Shown one piece after another: positions 63,355-64,000 of a stretch of DNA of 64,000 nucleotides. The notes beneath the pieces were generated by a model, which was not told the DNA's origin, did not search any database, and saw only the letters and a list, made by a program, of their open reading frames with translations. The stretch covers positions 81,589 to 145,588 of the forward strand of contig NZ_QTJV01000017.1 in NCBI RefSeq assembly GCF_003412465.1, written 5' to 3'. The first letter of the stretch is position 1. Every line of letters starts with the position of its first letter. The position numbers and the translations under genes are program-made. This DNA is from Chitinophaga silvisoli (GTDB taxonomy: Bacteria; Bacteroidota; Bacteroidia; Chitinophagales; Chitinophagaceae).

Positions 63355-63939
63355 ATGCTTCCTATTTATCCAGCAGTATCTTATATTCGAATAATAAGTC
63401 AAGGAGGAAGGACTAAACCATGGCTAGTACTTGTTAACACACCAAATGGAATTAAACCTTATGTGGTTAAAATGTTTCGCAGTGATGAATTAGAAAGAGA
63501 ACCTGTCTTAAATGAAATACTAGGTAATGTTCTGGCCAAAGAATTTGACCTTCCTGTACCAGAAGCGGCGCTGATTGAGATGGATGAAAACTTTCGAATG
63601 TCAATCAAAGATCCAACTGCATTAGAAATCCTTGATTTGGTTGACGAACGTCCAAAATTTGGATCTAGCCTGATTGAAGGTAATTATCTCTTTAATACCT
63701 CATTTAAGAAAAATCAAACTTCACGAATGATTGAAATTGATACCTTGTTTGCCTTTGATGTCTTAATAAGAAACAAGGATAGAAATTCATTCAAACCTAA
63801 TCTATTAGTAACAGGCAATTCTGCTATTTTAATTGATCATGAACTTGGTTTTGAAATAAATGAAAATACAATTAATCAATTAGATGCCTTACATATTAAT
63901 AACCAAGCATTTAAATACCATATTTGTCTATTACGGTGA
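63355..63939 (+). CDS. HipA-like kinase domain protein, truncated at 3' end
   Basis: A 194-residue protein similar to HipA_2-type kinases: VKMFRSDELEREPVLNEILG, VLIRNKDRNSFKPNLLV (catalytic loop NxDRxxxNxxLL) and AILIDHELGFE (metal-binding DxxxxF). Such proteins usually run past 250 residues; here the frame ends within 20 residues of a repeat-bearing boundary (GGGCCAG at 63944), so the C-terminus has probably been lost or replaced. Kinase motifs are kept. Confidence 0.7.
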   Translation: MLPIYPAVSYIRIISQGGRTKPWLVLVNTPNGIKPYVVKMFRSDELEREPVLNEILGNVLAKEFDLPVPEAALIEMDENFRMSIKDPTALEILDLVDERPKFGSSLIEGNYLFNTSFKKNQTSRMIEIDTLFAFDVLIRNKDRNSFKPNLLVTGNSAILIDHELGFEINENTINQLDALHINNQAFKYHICLLR

Positions 63940-64000
63940 TACTGGGCCAGCCCAAACGGAGGATATAGGGCCAGGCCGAACGGAGTCATTGGGCCACTTT
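63937..64000. mobile_element. Possible insertion-sequence end with GGGCCAG repeats
   Basis: GGGCCAG.CC.AACGGAG units begin at 63944 and 63968, and GGGCCAC at 63991 (periods 24 and 23). Multiple short repeats at an outer end are seen in IS21-type elements, and TGATACTGGG could be the outer end, which would also supply the stop codon of the kinase gene. No transposase is in view, so this is inference. Confidence 0.35.

Overview
This window looks like a chromosomal segment of a Bacteroidota soil or plant-associated bacterium, most like Chitinophaga or a close relative. The evidence is secreted polysaccharidases ending in C-terminal type IX secretion (T9SS) sorting domains (a PL9-like pectate lyase, a GH81 glucanase, a GH18 chitinase), many lipoproteins, several families typical of the phylum (DUF6520, DUF6526, DUF1572/DinB, HxlR and AraC regulators), and recurring promoter -7 boxes of the form TAnnTTTG, often only a few bases before the start codon. 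No rRNA, tRNA or CRISPR array was found. Functions are read from motifs and memory of families; no database search was possible.

Layout. 1-593 is a repeat-rich intergenic stretch. 1182-4756 is the most striking block: a NrtR-like Nudix regulator, then a tightly coupled set of NADAR, KptA/Tpt1 RNA 2'-phosphotransferase, ADP-ribosylglycohydrolase and PPP-type metallophosphatase genes. It reads as an NAD/ADP-ribose nucleic-acid or metabolite repair cassette. 4908-8434 carries a lipoprotein, a DinB-like protein and the pectate lyase, followed by a 68-bp satellite with alternating units. 9125-12929 is a three-gene operon: a Tat-exported amine oxidase, a Tat-exported class I/II aminotransferase and a secreted Hint-domain protein. 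13114-19396 holds small membrane proteins, lipoproteins and an EF-G paralogue; the EF-G gene is preceded by a leader peptide and an attenuator-like terminator, and tandem arrays surround it.

19435-22296 has three DJ-1/PfpI-fold proteins (two GlxA/AraC regulators and one secreted zinc-ribbon fusion). 22542-33749 has the GH81 glucanase, oxidoreductases, an AraC and a Crp/Fnr regulator. 33897-41056 holds four secreted proteins or lipoproteins, including a TraB/GumN-like protein and an M13 peptidase. 41433-51445 has the GH18 chitinase, a SerB/ACT fusion, an HxlR/hydrolase divergent pair, a beta-helix lipoprotein, an ArsR-SRPBCC operon with paired operators, and a pectate-lyase-superfamily protein. 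51517-62178 is a patchwork of small enzymes and regulators, including a decayed sirtuin. 62200-64000 is visibly AT-richer and accessory: an unknown gene, a decayed ORF, and a HipA-like kinase gene cut off at a repeat-bearing boundary that may be an insertion-sequence end.

Two features recur. First, a dispersed inverted-repeat element of about 105 bp occurs five times, four of them between convergent genes, where it probably ends transcription from both sides. Second, unrelated tandem arrays (58, 68, 64, 29, 53 and 12 bp periods) sit just downstream of genes.
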